Source: Deltaproteobacteria bacterium
GTDB taxonomy: Bacteria > Desulfobacterota > Desulfobacteria > Desulfobacterales > UBA11574
Direction of reading: 5' to 3'
Assembly: GCA_019314155.1 (NCBI GenBank)
Contig: JAFCZV010000147.1
Coordinates: 1 to 5,901, forward strand
Length of the DNA: 5,901 nt
The translations under genes were made by a program, and so were the position numbers. The notes under the pieces were generated by a model. That model ran no database searches. It was not told where the DNA came from and was given only the letters and a program-made list of their open reading frames with translations. Of the stretch, positions 1 through 5,901 are shown one piece after another (within the stretch, counting starts at the first letter, position 1; each line of letters opens with the position of its first letter).

Positions 1-29
1 GGAAAGTGAAGATCAGAGAGTAACCGGCG

Positions 30-1205
30 ATGAAAAAATATAAGATTAACAAGTCATACCAGGACATCAATAAAAAGATCAAGACCGGAGAAGTTGTTGT
101 TGTTACTGCCGAGGAGATCATCGACATCGTCCGGGAAGAAGGGCCGGTTGAGGCGGCACGGCAGGTCGACGTTGTAACGACGGGAACCTTTGCGCCAATG
201 TGTTCATCCGGCGCATTTATAAACTTCGGACATTCTGTTCCGAGATTAAAAGCATCCAAAGTCTGGTTGAATAATGTGTCCGCATATGCCGGCATTGCAG
301 CGGTGGACTGCTATATCGGGGCCACAGAGCCGTGTGAGGATGATCCGTTAAACAAGGTTTATCCCGGGGAATTTAATTATGGCGGCGGCCATGTGATTCA
401 GGACCTGGTTGCCGGAAAGACCGTCTACTTAAAAGCCACCGCTTATGGAACAGACTGTTATCCGAATCGGATGGCGGAAAAAGAGATTTCATTGCGGACA
501 CTTCCGAGCGCAACGCTCTGCAATCCCAGAAACGGGTATCAAAATTACAATTGTGCCGTGAACTTAACCAATAAAACCGTCTATACATACATGGGCACAT
601 TGAAACCCAGAGCCGCCAATGCAAATTTCTGTTCCTGTTCCGCCGGTCAACTCAGCCCGCTTCTTAATGACCCTTATTATAAAACCATCGGCCTTGGGAC
701 CCGAATTTTTCTTGGCGGGACAACAGGATATGTGACTTGGTACGGCACACAGCACAACCCGTCGGTGGAAAGGACAAACAAAAGTGTTCCCAAAACACCT
801 GCCGGTACCCTATGGGTTATGGGAGATCTCAAAAAAATGAGTCCCAAATGGCTAATGGGTGTAAGTATGCAAGGGTATGGGTGTTCACTTGCCGTGGGAC
901 TGGGCATTCCTATTCCCATCCTCAACGAGGAGATCGTTCAGTACACTGCGGTTTCGGATGAAGAGTTGTTTACCCAGATCGTAGATTACGGGCATGATTA
1001 TGCACATGGTATTTCAAAAAGCTACGGCCAGGTCAGCTACGCAGAATTGAAAAGCGGTTCTATTAAATTCAGGGGTGGGGAAATACCCACCGTGCCGATG
1101 TCCAGCATGGTGAGAGCACGTGAAATCGCTGAAATGCTGAAAAGATGGATTTCCAAAGGCAAATTTGTGATCGGTGAGCCGCAGTTTACATTGCCGACGA
1201 AGTAA
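30..1205 (+). CDS. Homocysteine biosynthesis protein, HcyBio/DUF39 (COG1900) family
   Basis: This 391-residue protein matches the HcyBio (DUF39) family, which in anaerobes helps turn aspartate semialdehyde plus sulfide (or a protein persulfide) into homocysteine without O-acylhomoserine; it should be cytosolic. Recognisable segments are TGTFAPMCSSGAFINFGH (about 51-68), the stretch ending GTDCYP (140-145), the Asn/Gly-rich centre with CSC (201-203), FLGGTTGY (227-234) and the C-terminal IPTVPMSSM...AREIAEMLK. Cysteines lie at 58, 94, 102, 143, 164, 175, 201, 203 and 285. From memory, C58 and C143 are the best candidates for the two essential cysteines studied in the Methanosarcina homologue. 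Unlike that homologue, this protein ends without C-terminal CBS domains, giving a stand-alone catalytic part. The ATG at 30 has a modest AGAGAG at 15-20, nine bases upstream. No NIL/ferredoxin partner is visible in the window. Family assignment is confident; the exact chemistry is inferred from relatives. Confidence 0.88.
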   Translation: MKKYKINKSYQDINKKIKTGEVVVVTAEEIIDIVREEGPVEAARQVDVVTTGTFAPMCSSGAFINFGHSVPRLKASKVWLNNVSAYAGIAAVDCYIGATEPCEDDPLNKVYPGEFNYGGGHVIQDLVAGKTVYLKATAYGTDCYPNRMAEKEISLRTLPSATLCNPRNGYQNYNCAVNLTNKTVYTYMGTLKPRAANANFCSCSAGQLSPLLNDPYYKTIGLGTRIFLGGTTGYVTWYGTQHNPSVERTNKSVPKTPAGTLWVMGDLKKMSPKWLMGVSMQGYGCSLAVGLGIPIPILNEEIVQYTAVSDEELFTQIVDYGHDYAHGISKSYGQVSYAELKSGSIKFRGGEIPTVPMSSMVRAREIAEMLKRWISKGKFVIGEPQFTLPTK

Positions 1206-1232
1206 TGCTCCCAACGTTGCATCAACATCCGG

Positions 1233-1267
1233 ACGGAATTTAAAACAGATAAAATTGATAGTTCCGT
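1233..1267. repeat. Short inverted repeat in the HcyBio-thpR gap
   Basis: ACGGAA at 1233-1238 and TTCCGT at 1262-1267 are perfect inverted copies, 23 bases apart. The AT-rich interior also contains AATTT/AAATT arms (1237-1241 and 1252-1256). The stem would be weak and no T tract follows it, so it is not a good terminator. It could be a protein-binding site for thpR or simply chance in AT-rich DNA. Confidence 0.25.
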
Positions 1268-1290
1268 AAAAAGTAAACAGTCAATCCCCA

Positions 1291-1860
1291 ATGTCGAATA
1301 TCATACGGACTTTTATTGCTGTCGAGATTCCTGAGAAAATAATTTCATCGATTGCCAGGGTTCAAGAAGGTATAAAAAACTACGGGTTTAAAATCAGATG
1401 GGTTCGACCGGAGAGTATTCATCTTACCCTGAAATTTTTAGGAAACATCGAGGTGGCGGATACAGAAAACGTCGGCAGGGCCGTATTCCGGGCATCAAAG
1501 GAATATACTCCCCTGTCTCTACAGGTGAAAGGGATCGGCGTTTTTCCGGGTATAAAACGCCCTCGCGTGGTATGGGTGGGCATTACAGGCCAGCTCGAAA
1601 CCCTTGTCGGACTGCAGAAAACACTCGATAAAAATTTAGAGGCCATCGGTTTTCCAAAGGAGAAAAGGCCTTTTAAAGGACATTTGACCCTGGGCCGGAT
1701 CAAGAAAAAAATCGACACGAATACTTTTATTGAAGCACTCGATACATTCGGAAATTTTGAGACTGAAACATTCACTGCCGACAGAGTGGTTCTGTACAAA
1801 AGCGAACTGAAAGCATCCGGAGCTGTTTACACGAAACTGATGAGCGCTCGGTTGGCTTGA
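1291..1860 (+). CDS. thpR: RNA 2',3'-cyclic phosphodiesterase (ThpR/LigT, 2H phosphoesterase)
   Basis: This 189-residue cytosolic enzyme belongs to the 2H phosphoesterase superfamily; the family hydrolyses RNA 2',3'-cyclic phosphates to 2'-phosphates and was first known for 2'-5' ligation of tRNA halves. Both signature motifs are present: H44-L-T46-L (HLTLKFLG) and H131-L-T133-L (HLTLGRI), which supply the two catalytic histidine/threonine pairs. The N-terminus RTFIAVEIP (6-14) and the central FPGIKRPRVVWVGI (85-98) are typical of ThpR, and the length is usual for the family. The start is fixed by the N-terminal motif and by an in-frame stop at 1267-1269. There is no obvious Shine-Dalgarno sequence before it, so translation may be modest. 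It lies 85 bp after HcyBio and 359 bp before recA; a thpR next to recA is a commonly seen arrangement. The biological substrate in bacteria remains unclear. Confidence 0.93.
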   Translation: MSNIIRTFIAVEIPEKIISSIARVQEGIKNYGFKIRWVRPESIHLTLKFLGNIEVADTENVGRAVFRASKEYTPLSLQVKGIGVFPGIKRPRVVWVGITGQLETLVGLQKTLDKNLEAIGFPKEKRPFKGHLTLGRIKKKIDTNTFIEALDTFGNFETETFTADRVVLYKSELKASGAVYTKLMSARLA

Positions 1861-1892
1861 CATGTCTACTTCATTCACTACTTAGTAAAGAA

Positions 1893-1946
1893 TCCCCCGC
1901 TAAGCGGGGCAGGCAGGGCCCATCGGAGATCCCGCTTCGCGGGGGA
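1893..1946. repeat. Paired GC-rich hairpins with alternative pairing
   Basis: Hairpin A pairs CCCCGC (1895-1900) with GCGGGG (1904-1909) around a TAA loop. Hairpin B pairs CCCGC (1931-1935) with GCGGG (1939-1943) around a TTC loop. The outer arms also match each other: TCCCCCGC at 1893-1900 is the exact complement of GCGGGGGA at 1939-1946, and GCGGG at 1904-1908 complements CCCGC at 1931-1935. The block can therefore fold as two small hairpins or one long one. It starts 32 bases after the thpR stop and lacks a following T run, so a REP-like dispersed element or mRNA 3'-end stabiliser is as likely as a terminator. Confidence 0.6.
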
Positions 1947-1963
1947 GGAACCGGCTTTGGTAC

Positions 1964-1978
1964 CACCCCAGAGGGGTG
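1964..1978 (+). terminator. Weak candidate terminator hairpin
   Basis: CACCCC (1964-1969) pairs perfectly with GGGGTG (1973-1978) around an AGA loop. The sequence that follows (AAATTTATTG) is AT-rich but not a real T tract, so termination after thpR is possible but poorly supported. It overlaps the end of an 8-bp palindrome TGGTACCA at 1958-1965. Confidence 0.25.
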
Positions 1979-1999
1979 AAATTTATTGTATATGCCAGC

Positions 2000-2067
2000 C
2001 GGAATGATGGAGTGCCGGAGTAGTGGGGAAAAGCATGGAGTGATGGAGGATTGGAGAATTGGGCTGG
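2000..2067 (+). repeat. 8-nt periodic TGGAGTGA-like repeat, forward runs
   Basis: There are two runs of degenerate 8-base units built on TGGAG. Run 1 (2000-2031) reads CGGAATGA, TGGAGTGC, CGGAGTAG, TGGGGAAA. After a four-base offset (AGCA), run 2 (2036-2067) reads TGGAGTGA, TGGAGGAT, TGGAGAAT, TGGGCTGG. The register is exact within each run. The units are too short and degenerate for CRISPR. They resemble slippage-derived or dispersed intergenic repeats I associate with Desulfobacterales genomes, though that association is from memory. Confidence 0.65.
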
Positions 2068-2082
2068 AAAAATTTATTTTCC
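2066..2082. repeat. AT-rich mini-hairpin between the repeat arms
   Basis: GGAAAA (2066-2071) pairs perfectly with TTTTCC (2077-2082) around the loop ATTTA. It lies at the centre between the forward and inverted TGGAG runs and could form the tip of a larger imperfect hairpin whose outer stem is ATGGAGTG (2035-2042) with CACTCCAT (2093-2100). Confidence 0.45.
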
Positions 2083-2091
2083 CATTTCACA

Positions 2092-2115
2092 ACACTCCAT
2101 TATTCCAATATTCCA
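2092..2115 (-). repeat. 8-nt periodic TGGAGTGA-like repeat, inverted run
   Basis: Read on the minus strand from 2115 down, three exact 8-base units appear: TGGAATAT, TGGAATAA, TGGAGTGT. The segment 2093-2106 is complementary to GGAATGATGGAGTG (2001-2014) at 13 of 14 positions, and 2093-2100 pairs perfectly with ATGGAGTG at 2035-2042. The inverted copies can thus pair with either forward run. Confidence 0.65.
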
Positions 2116-2152
2116 GTTTGACCGATTAAGATTGCATAGTCGCTGTTTTCAT

Positions 2153-2175
2153 CTGGCTGTGGGGGCCAGGTTTTT
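2153..2175 (+). promoter_or_regulatory. Hairpin plus T tract in the recA leader (candidate attenuator/terminator)
   Basis: CTGGC (2153-2157) pairs with GCCAG (2165-2169) around a seven-base loop, and a T-G wobble can extend the stem by one pair. TTTTT follows at 2171-2175, one base after the perfect stem. This has the form of a weak intrinsic terminator 45 bases before the recA start. It could end read-through from thpR if the recA promoter lies downstream of it, or act within the recA leader if the promoter lies upstream. The stem is short, so confidence is low. Confidence 0.35.
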
Positions 2176-2209
2176 CAAGGACTAAATACAACCATGTTAG
2201 GTGATCAAC

Positions 2210-2216
2210 GGAGGAG
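2210..2216 (+). promoter_or_regulatory. Strong ribosome binding site of recA
   Basis: GGAGGAG ends three bases before the ATG at 2220; its GGAGG core has a five-base spacer. It is the best Shine-Dalgarno sequence in the window and fixes the recA start, consistent with high expression. Confidence 0.85.
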
Positions 2217-2219
2217 ATA

Positions 2220-3248
2220 ATGAGCATTTCATCGGACAAGGAGAAGGCGGTAGAAACCGCCATGGTTCAGATAGAACGACAGTTCGGCAAGGGGTCTATC
2301 ATGAAGCTGGGGAGCAGCCCTATTATCGATGTGCCTGTCATTTCGACCGGTTCTCTTGGCCTGGATAAAGCACTCGGTATCGGAGGGCTCCCCAAAGGCA
2401 GAATGGTGGAAATTTTTGGTCCGGAATCTTCCGGCAAAACGACTCTTGCGCTTCATGCGGTTGCCGAGGCCCAAAAACAGGGCGGCATTGTCGCTTTTAT
2501 TGACGCTGAGCATGCTTTGGATACGTCTTATGCCAGGAAGCTCGGTGTCAATTGTGACGAACTCTTGGTCGCTCAGCCGGATACGGGAGAACAGGCCCTC
2601 GAAATTGCGGATATGCTGATCAGAAGCGGTGCACTGGATATCGTGGTAATCGATTCTGTCGCTGCACTTGTCCCAAGGGCGGAGATAGAAGGTGATATGG
2701 GGGATTCCCACATGGGGCTTCAGGCCAGACTCATGTCACAGGCCATGCGGAAATTGACCGGCACCATCAACAAGACGATGACCACGCTCATTTTCATCAA
2801 CCAGATTCGAATGAAAATCGGCGTTGTATTCGGCAACCCCGAGACGACTACCGGCGGGAATGCGCTGAAGTTCTATTCTTCGGTGAGGCTCGATATCCGG
2901 CGTATCGGCGCAATCAAGGACGGACAGGATATTGTGGGAAACCGAACCCGGGTGCGCGTTGTCAAAAATAAAATGGCTCCTCCTTTCAAGGAGGCAGAAT
3001 TCGATATTCTCTATGGTGAAGGGATTTCACAGGCCGGAGATGTCCTCGACACCGGTGTTATGGCCGGTGTCATCGAGAAAAGCGGATCATGGTATTCGTT
3101 TGATGGAGAAAGAGTCGGGCAGGGGCGTCAAAATGCAAAGAAGTTCTTCAAGGACAATCCGGATATTTTCAATTCAGCATTGATGAAAGTCAAAGAAGCG
3201 CTGGGCCTTTCTCAAAAGAGAAAAGAAGACGCCCAGGATGATCGATAA
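2220..3248 (+). CDS. recA: Recombinase RecA
   Basis: RecA forms ATP-dependent filaments on single-stranded DNA, drives strand exchange and acts as co-protease for LexA self-cleavage. The 342-residue protein is full length and all key elements are visible: the N-terminal assembly segment with [12 protein letters not shown] (20-31), Walker A GPESSGKT (67-74), the catalytic glutamate E97 in DAEHALD, Walker B ending at D145 (VVIDSVAAL), L1 around [10 protein letters not shown] (157-166), NQIRMKIG with the ATP-sensing Q195, L2 [13 protein letters not shown] (201-213), and the interface lysines K249 and K251. Residue numbers run one ahead of the E. coli protein. The C-terminal tail is shorter and less acidic than in E. 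coli (E336, D337, D340, D341). No intein or frameshift is present. alaS follows after 25 bp; recX is not between them. No LexA box could be identified upstream. Confidence 0.98.
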   Translation: MSISSDKEKAVETAMVQIERQFGKGSIMKLGSSPIIDVPVISTGSLGLDKALGIGGLPKGRMVEIFGPESSGKTTLALHAVAEAQKQGGIVAFIDAEHALDTSYARKLGVNCDELLVAQPDTGEQALEIADMLIRSGALDIVVIDSVAALVPRAEIEGDMGDSHMGLQARLMSQAMRKLTGTINKTMTTLIFINQIRMKIGVVFGNPETTTGGNALKFYSSVRLDIRRIGAIKDGQDIVGNRTRVRVVKNKMAPPFKEAEFDILYGEGISQAGDVLDTGVMAGVIEKSGSWYSFDGERVGQGRQNAKKFFKDNPDIFNSALMKVKEALGLSQKRKEDAQDDR

Positions 3249-3263
3249 AAAATATTTTCAAAT

Positions 3264-3267
3264 GGAG
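3264..3267 (+). promoter_or_regulatory. Ribosome binding site choosing the alaS start
   Basis: GGAG lies six bases before the ATG at 3274. An in-frame ATG at 3262 would add four residues (MERV) but has only AT-rich sequence before it and would overlap this site. The GGAG therefore favours 3274 as the start. Confidence 0.65.
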
Positions 3268-3273
3268 CGAGTT

Positions 3274-5901
3274 ATGACAGGCAACGAAGTCCGCAGGAAA
3301 TTTCTTGGCTATTTTGAAAAACAGAGCCACCAAATCGTTAGGAGTTCATCCCTTGTTCCTTCGGATGATCCTACACTTTTATTCGTCAATGCCGGCATGG
3401 TGCAGTTTAAGCGTGCCTTTCTCGGTGAAGAAAAGAGGAGCTATGTCAGAGCCGTAACCTCTCAGAAATGCGTGCGTGCGGGGGGGAAACATAACGATCT
3501 GGAGAATGTAGGGTACACGGCGAGGCACCATACATTTTTCGAGATGCTGGGCAACTTTTCCTTTGGGGATTATTTCAAAGAAAAGGCCATAGATTTTGGG
3601 TGGGATCTGTTGACCAACGGATATGGACTGCCCGAAGACAAACTGTGGGTTTCCATTTATCTCGACGACGATGAGGCTCATGAACTCTGGCATAAAAACA
3701 TCGGGGTTCCGGAAGACCGCATTTTACGTTTCGGTGAAGAGGACAACTTCTGGGCTATGGGAGATACCGGTCCTTGCGGTCCCTGCAGTGAGCTGCATAT
3801 TGACCGAGGTGAAAAATTCGGCTGCGGAAAACCGGATTGTGCGGTGGGATGTGATTGTGACCGTTTTCTGGAGTTATGGAATCTGGTTTTTATGCAGTTT
3901 AACCGTGATGTTTCGGGAAAATTGACGCCGCTTCCAAAACCGAGCATCGACACCGGTTTGGGGCTTGAGCGGATGGTCACCATCGTTCAGAACGTGCCCA
4001 CAAACTATGATATCGATCTGATTCGCCCCATTATGAATAAAGTTGAGGATCTTTCGGAAAAGCGGATTGGAGAATCCCGGGAGTCTGATGTGGCTATGAA
4101 AGTGATTGCCGATCACAGCAGGGCCGCAGCATTTTTGATCGGAGACGGCGTTCTGCCCGCCAATGAAGGACGGGGATATGTACTGCGTCGAATTATGCGC
4201 AGAGCCATCCGGTACGGGCGCAATATCGGCCTTGTCCGGCCATTTTTACATAAAACCGCAGCGAAGGTATTCGATATCATGAAACCGGCCTATCCCGAAC
4301 TTTCGGACGCTGCATCGTTTATCACCAATGTTATTGAAAACGAGGAAATCCGGTTTTCAGAAACACTCGATAACGGCCTTAAACTTCTCAACAACAGCCT
4401 TTCGGAATTAAAGGCTAAAGGCCTGACACAGGTGCCGGGCCAATTAATTTTCAAGCTTTATGATACTTACGGATTTCCGGTGGACATCGTCAGGGATGTC
4501 ATCAGAGATGAAGAGATGGAACTCGACCTGGAAGGTTTTGACCAGGCCATGGAAGCCCAGCGTGAAAGATCAAAATCCATTGCGACCTTTGCCGCCATCG
4601 GTGATGCGTATAAAAACCTTTCGGCCCATGGGATAATGCCCGAATTTGTGGGGCATGATAAAATTTCGTGCGATTCAAAGGTTCTTGTTCTGGTAAAAGA
4701 CGGTGAAGAAAATCAGGAGGTAACCCAGGGCCAAGCCGTGGAGGTCGTTACTGAAATTACGCCGTTTTACGGTGAATCCGGGGGACAGATCGGAGATACC
4801 GGGCAGATCGTCGGTGATAATCTCAATATGGAAATTTCCAACACGATTAAGGACCCGACGGGCATTATTATCCACAAAGGGAAAATCATTTCAGGAAACA
4901 TTAAAAAAGGAGATACTGTAACTCTAACTGTTGATCGGTCCCACCGCAATGCAACGGCTTGCAATCACACGGCGACGCATATACTCCATTTTGCCCTGAG
5001 AAAGGTTCTCGGAGATCATGTAAAACAGGCCGGGTCACTCGTGGCACCGGATAAACTCCGTTTCGATTTTACACATTTTTCCCAGCCGGATTCAGAGACC
5101 CTCGACAAGATTGAAACCCTCGTGAACCAGAGAATTCGAGAGAATATCCCTGTCCGGATTGCGGAAATGGATGCTGATGAAGCCTTTAAAACCGGGGCCA
5201 CAGCGCTTTTTGAGGAAAAATATGGGGACCGGGTTCGAGTGGTGGCGCTGAACGATTTCAGTAAAGAACTTTGCGGCGGAACTCACACAGATCTTACCGG
5301 TAACATCGGTCTTTTCAAAATTATCGGAGAATCCAGCGTGGCATCAGGCGTACGGCGAATCGAGGCTTTGACCGGAGTCGCTGCGGTAGCGTATGTGCAA
5401 AGGTACTCCAAACTCATGCACGATGCTGCAATGTTGCTCAGAGAACACCCTGAAGCCGTTCCTCAGAGGATAGAGAAACTTTTGTCTTTTCAGAAGTCTT
5501 TAGAAAAAGAAGTTGAAAAATTGAAGGCCGGGATCGCCATGCAGTCCGCAGACTGGACCGAAAAAGAAATTAAAACCATCCATGGCGTAAAGGTGCTGGT
5601 TAAAAAGGTTTCGGTGGACAACCCGGCGGCAATGAGAGATCTGGCCGACCGATTCAAAGAAAAAATAAAATCCGGGATTGTTATCCTCGGCAGTTCAGAT
5701 GGATCTAAAGCGCTGCTGATCGTTGTAGTCACCAAAGATTTGACCGACCGATACCATGCCGGAAAGATTGTAAATGGGATTGGATCCATTGTGGGCGGCG
5801 GCGGCGGCGGAAGGCCCGATATGGCCCAGGCCGGTGGAAGCAAGCCGGAAAAACTTGAGGCAGCCCTTGAAAAAGCTTATGAGGTGGTGGAAAGCAGTCA
5901 G
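3274..5901 (+). CDS. alaS: Alanine--tRNA ligase AlaRS (3' end beyond the window)
   Basis: AlaRS charges tRNA-Ala and clears Ser/Gly-tRNA-Ala through its editing domain. The frame is open for 876 codons with no stop before the edge; family length suggests only a few residues, or just the stop, are missing. The class II aminoacylation core comes first: SSSLVPSDDPTLLFVNAGM (about 24-42), motif 1 RHHTFFEMLGNFSFGDYFK (84-102), GDTGPCGPCSE (163-173) and motif 3 GLGLER (228-233). The editing site has H565 and H569 (HTATH) with C667 and H671 (CGGTH), the classic zinc-binding set. A helical linker (about 710-755) leads to the C-Ala domain with VGGGGGGRPDMAQAGG (840-855). A cysteine cluster C184, C189, C193, C195 sits between the GPCGPCSE and WNLVFMQF segments. 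The gene lies 25 bp after recA and may be cotranscribed with it. Confidence 0.97.
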   Translation, partial: MTGNEVRRKFLGYFEKQSHQIVRSSSLVPSDDPTLLFVNAGMVQFKRAFLGEEKRSYVRAVTSQKCVRAGGKHNDLENVGYTARHHTFFEMLGNFSFGDYFKEKAIDFGWDLLTNGYGLPEDKLWVSIYLDDDEAHELWHKNIGVPEDRILRFGEEDNFWAMGDTGPCGPCSELHIDRGEKFGCGKPDCAVGCDCDRFLELWNLVFMQFNRDVSGKLTPLPKPSIDTGLGLERMVTIVQNVPTNYDIDLIRPIMNKVEDLSEKRIGESRESDVAMKVIADHSRAAAFLIGDGVLPANEGRGYVLRRIMRRAIRYGRNIGLVRPFLHKTAAKVFDIMKPAYPELSDAASFITNVIENEEIRFSETLDNGLKLLNNSLSELKAKGLTQVPGQLIFKLYDTYGFPVDIVRDVIRDEEMELDLEGFDQAMEAQRERSKSIATFAAIGDAYKNLSAHGIMPEFVGHDKISCDSKVLVLVKDGEENQEVTQGQAVEVVTEITPFYGESGGQIGDTGQIVGDNLNMEISNTIKDPTGIIIHKGKIISGNIKKGDTVTLTVDRSHRNATACNHTATHILHFALRKVLGDHVKQAGSLVAPDKLRFDFTHFSQPDSETLDKIETLVNQRIRENIPVRIAEMDADEAFKTGATALFEEKYGDRVRVVALNDFSKELCGGTHTDLTGNIGLFKIIGESSVASGVRRIEALTGVAAVAYVQRYSKLMHDAAMLLREHPEAVPQRIEKLLSFQKSLEKEVEKLKAGIAMQSADWTEKEIKTIHGVKVLVKKVSVDNPAAMRDLADRFKEKIKSGIVILGSSDGSKALLIVVVTKDLTDRYHAGKIVNGIGSIVGGGGGGRPDMAQAGGSKPEKLEAALEKAYEVVESSQ

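Larger units (their letters stand above)
1861..2219. other. Structured thpR-recA intergenic region (no gene)
   Basis: This 359-bp stretch carries no plausible coding sequence on either strand. From left to right it holds two GC-rich hairpins (1895-1943), a third short hairpin (1964-1978), two plus-strand runs of an 8-nt TGGAGTGA-like repeat (2000-2067), an AT-rich mini-hairpin (2066-2082), three inverted copies of the 8-nt repeat (2092-2115), and a small hairpin with a T tract (2153-2175) ahead of recA. The recA promoter must presumably lie in its right part, but I could not identify convincing -35/-10 elements or a LexA box. Confidence 0.7.

Noticed and set aside
1..43. Possible tail of an upstream gene (frame 3 ends at 21-23; frame 2 stays open to a stop at 41-43, overlapping the HcyBio start)
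   Set aside because: Only 7 to 13 codons are visible and none is recognisable, so neither frame can be called coding.
1217..1244. TTGCAT (1217-1222) with TTTAAA (1239-1244), spacer 16, as a thpR promoter
   Set aside because: Only 3 of 6 and 4 of 6 matches to the consensus, in AT-rich DNA where such matches are expected by chance.
1419..1799. 126-codon antisense frame in thpR
   Set aside because: thpR has both catalytic HxTx motifs in the plus frame, and the antisense product resembles nothing known to me.
2000..2115. CRISPR array or tRNA-like structure
   Set aside because: The repeat units are 8 bases, degenerate and without spacers, and no cloverleaf can be drawn.
2118..2160. TTGACC at 2118-2123 as the recA -35 element
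   Set aside because: No acceptable -10 hexamer lies 16-18 bases downstream (positions around 2140-2147 read TCGCTGTT).
2130..2219. SOS/LexA operator upstream of recA
   Set aside because: I tried CTGT-N8-ACAG, the GTTC/GAAC type and a Geobacter-like GGTT...ACC form. None fits; AACCATGTT (2190-2198) and TGATCA (2202-2207) are too short to support a call.
2229..2711. 160-codon open frame antisense to recA
   Set aside because: It is a shadow of a strongly conserved recA frame. The protein has no recognisable motif and no ribosome binding site is evident.
5490..5843. 117-codon minus-strand open frame with a proline-rich start
   Set aside because: It is antisense to the AlaRS C-terminal domain. 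The prolines mirror the glycine codons of the hexaglycine motif.
1..5901. A new defence, mobile or biosynthetic system
   Set aside because: All four genes belong to well-known housekeeping families, and no transposase, phage, toxin-antitoxin or nuclease gene is present.

Overview
This is an ordinary chromosomal housekeeping segment with four plus-strand genes: a homocysteine biosynthesis protein (HcyBio/DUF39, COG1900 type), an RNA 2',3'-cyclic phosphodiesterase (thpR/LigT), recA, and an almost complete alaS that is still open at the right edge. The organism is most likely an anaerobic bacterium of the former Deltaproteobacteria (Desulfobacterota, perhaps Desulfobacterales). I infer this from three things: HcyBio, which is known mainly from sulfate reducers and methanogens; the style of the RecA and AlaRS proteins, including an AlaRS with a GCG...C...GCDCDR cysteine cluster; and intergenic DNA full of short TGGAGTGA-like repeats. 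This is family-level pattern recognition, not a database match.

Layout. Bases 1-29 are leader, possibly with the tail of an upstream gene. HcyBio occupies 30-1205. An 85-bp AT-rich gap follows, then thpR at 1291-1860. The only large gene-free stretch is 1861-2219. It holds a pair of GC-rich hairpins that can also pair with each other, a further short hairpin, an 8-nt-periodic TGGAGTGA-like repeat present in both orientations, and a small hairpin with a T tract just before recA. recA (2220-3248) has a strong ribosome binding site. alaS starts 25 bp after the recA stop with its own GGAG and runs off the window at base 5901 after 876 codons.

Function. The genes do not form one pathway. HcyBio works in assimilating sulfide into homocysteine and so methionine. 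ThpR acts on RNA 2',3'-cyclic phosphate ends. RecA performs recombination and SOS activation. AlaRS charges tRNA-Ala. The thpR-recA-alaS order resembles a commonly seen bacterial neighbourhood, but recX is absent between recA and alaS, and HcyBio stands where cinA is often found.

I see no CRISPR array, transposase, phage gene, tRNA or rRNA, and no convincing new multi-gene system. The most unusual content is the structured thpR-recA intergenic region.
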